Part shown: in pieces, positions 63,785 through 64,000 of the stretch
Numbering within the stretch: the first letter of the stretch is position 1
How the letters are laid out: each line of letters begins with the position of its first letter
Origin: Valencia hispanica
Taxonomy: Eukaryota > Chordata > Actinopteri > Cyprinodontiformes > Valenciidae
Direction: 5' to 3'
NCBI GenBank assembly: GCA_963556495.2
Contig: OY747707.1
Span: 1,067,501 to 1,131,500 of the forward strand
DNA: 64,000 nt
Program-made: the position numbers and the translations under genes
The notes under the pieces: generated by a model
Database searches by the model: none
Seen by the model: the letters and a program-made list of their open reading frames with translations, nothing else
Told to the model about the DNA's origin: nothing

Positions 63785-64000
63785 GTGAGTCCAGCTCAGG
63801 CTTCAAACTAAAGCCCATCAATGAAATAATTCACTGATTGTCATTGATCCGAGAAGCTTTATGCTGCGCCAACGTCAGGATGGAAAGACATCAGCAATGG
63901 CCTCAGAGTTCTCCAACTGTTCAGGTCCAGTTCTCCTTCAGGGGAACAAAGTTTACCAAAAATAATTTCTAAGAACAATACCAGTTTTGGTTTAGAAAAA
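63785..64000. other. start of the dpp10 intron after w21
   Basis: It begins gtgagt. No further coding exon is seen before the window ends. Confidence 0.7.

Noticed and set aside
1..64000. The gene as dpp6 and not dpp10
   Set aside because: Exons w4, w6, w8, w9 and w10 carry DPP10-type residues ([59 protein letters not shown]) that differ from DPP6 at the same places.

Overview
The window is vertebrate genomic DNA, most likely from a ray-finned (teleost) fish. It holds widely spaced exons with GT/AG borders, AT-rich introns, and teleost-type transposons: L2/CR1 and L1/Tx1 LINEs, Tc1 elements with IR/DR ends, hAT MITEs including a Tol2-like one, and tRNA-derived SINEs. A cyprinodontiform is possible, but the species cannot be fixed from the sequence alone.

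The only host gene I can support is dpp10 on the + strand. It encodes dipeptidyl peptidase-like 10, a non-catalytic type II membrane protein and auxiliary subunit of Kv4 potassium channels. I traced 21 coding exons from 1143 to 63784. All join in one frame with consistent phases and give 662 codons: the transmembrane helix, most of the beta-propeller, and the start of the alpha/beta-hydrolase domain with its inactive nucleophile elbow. The first exon(s) with the start codon lie left of the window, and roughly the last hundred codons lie right of it.

Layout. 1-4.1 kb: a 12-bp minisatellite, the transmembrane exon and exon 2. 4.1-30.8 kb: one 26.8-kb intron holding a SINE, a 55-bp higher-order minisatellite, a Tc1 with an in-frame internal repeat, a hAT MITE, a degenerate L1/Tx1 LINE with a G-rich 3' region plus an inverted fragment of it, and LINE 3' ends. 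30.8-39.6 kb: exons 3-6, a 5'-truncated L2 copy, and a (CT)n tract at an acceptor site. 39.6-49.2 kb: exons 7-8 among nested elements: a Tc1 with a 1.9-kb internal minisatellite inside a hAT MITE, another hAT MITE with perfect target duplications, and a Tol2-like hAT carrying a TA-flanked element and followed by a short LINE insertion. 49.2-57.1 kb: ten closely spaced exons (9-18) interrupted by three minisatellites. 57.8-62.6 kb: a nearly complete antisense L2 LINE with an SGNH-esterase ORF1 and an endonuclease/RT ORF2. 63.0-63.8 kb: exons 19-21.

There is no operon and no sign of a novel defence or metabolic system. The most unusual content is structural. Two Tc1 transposons have grown tandem repeats out of their own transposase sequence. 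Several minisatellites or microsatellites sit next to dpp10 exons. Two L2 copies share a frame-breaking difference near the ORF2 C terminus. All homology calls come from recognising motifs by eye; no database search was run.
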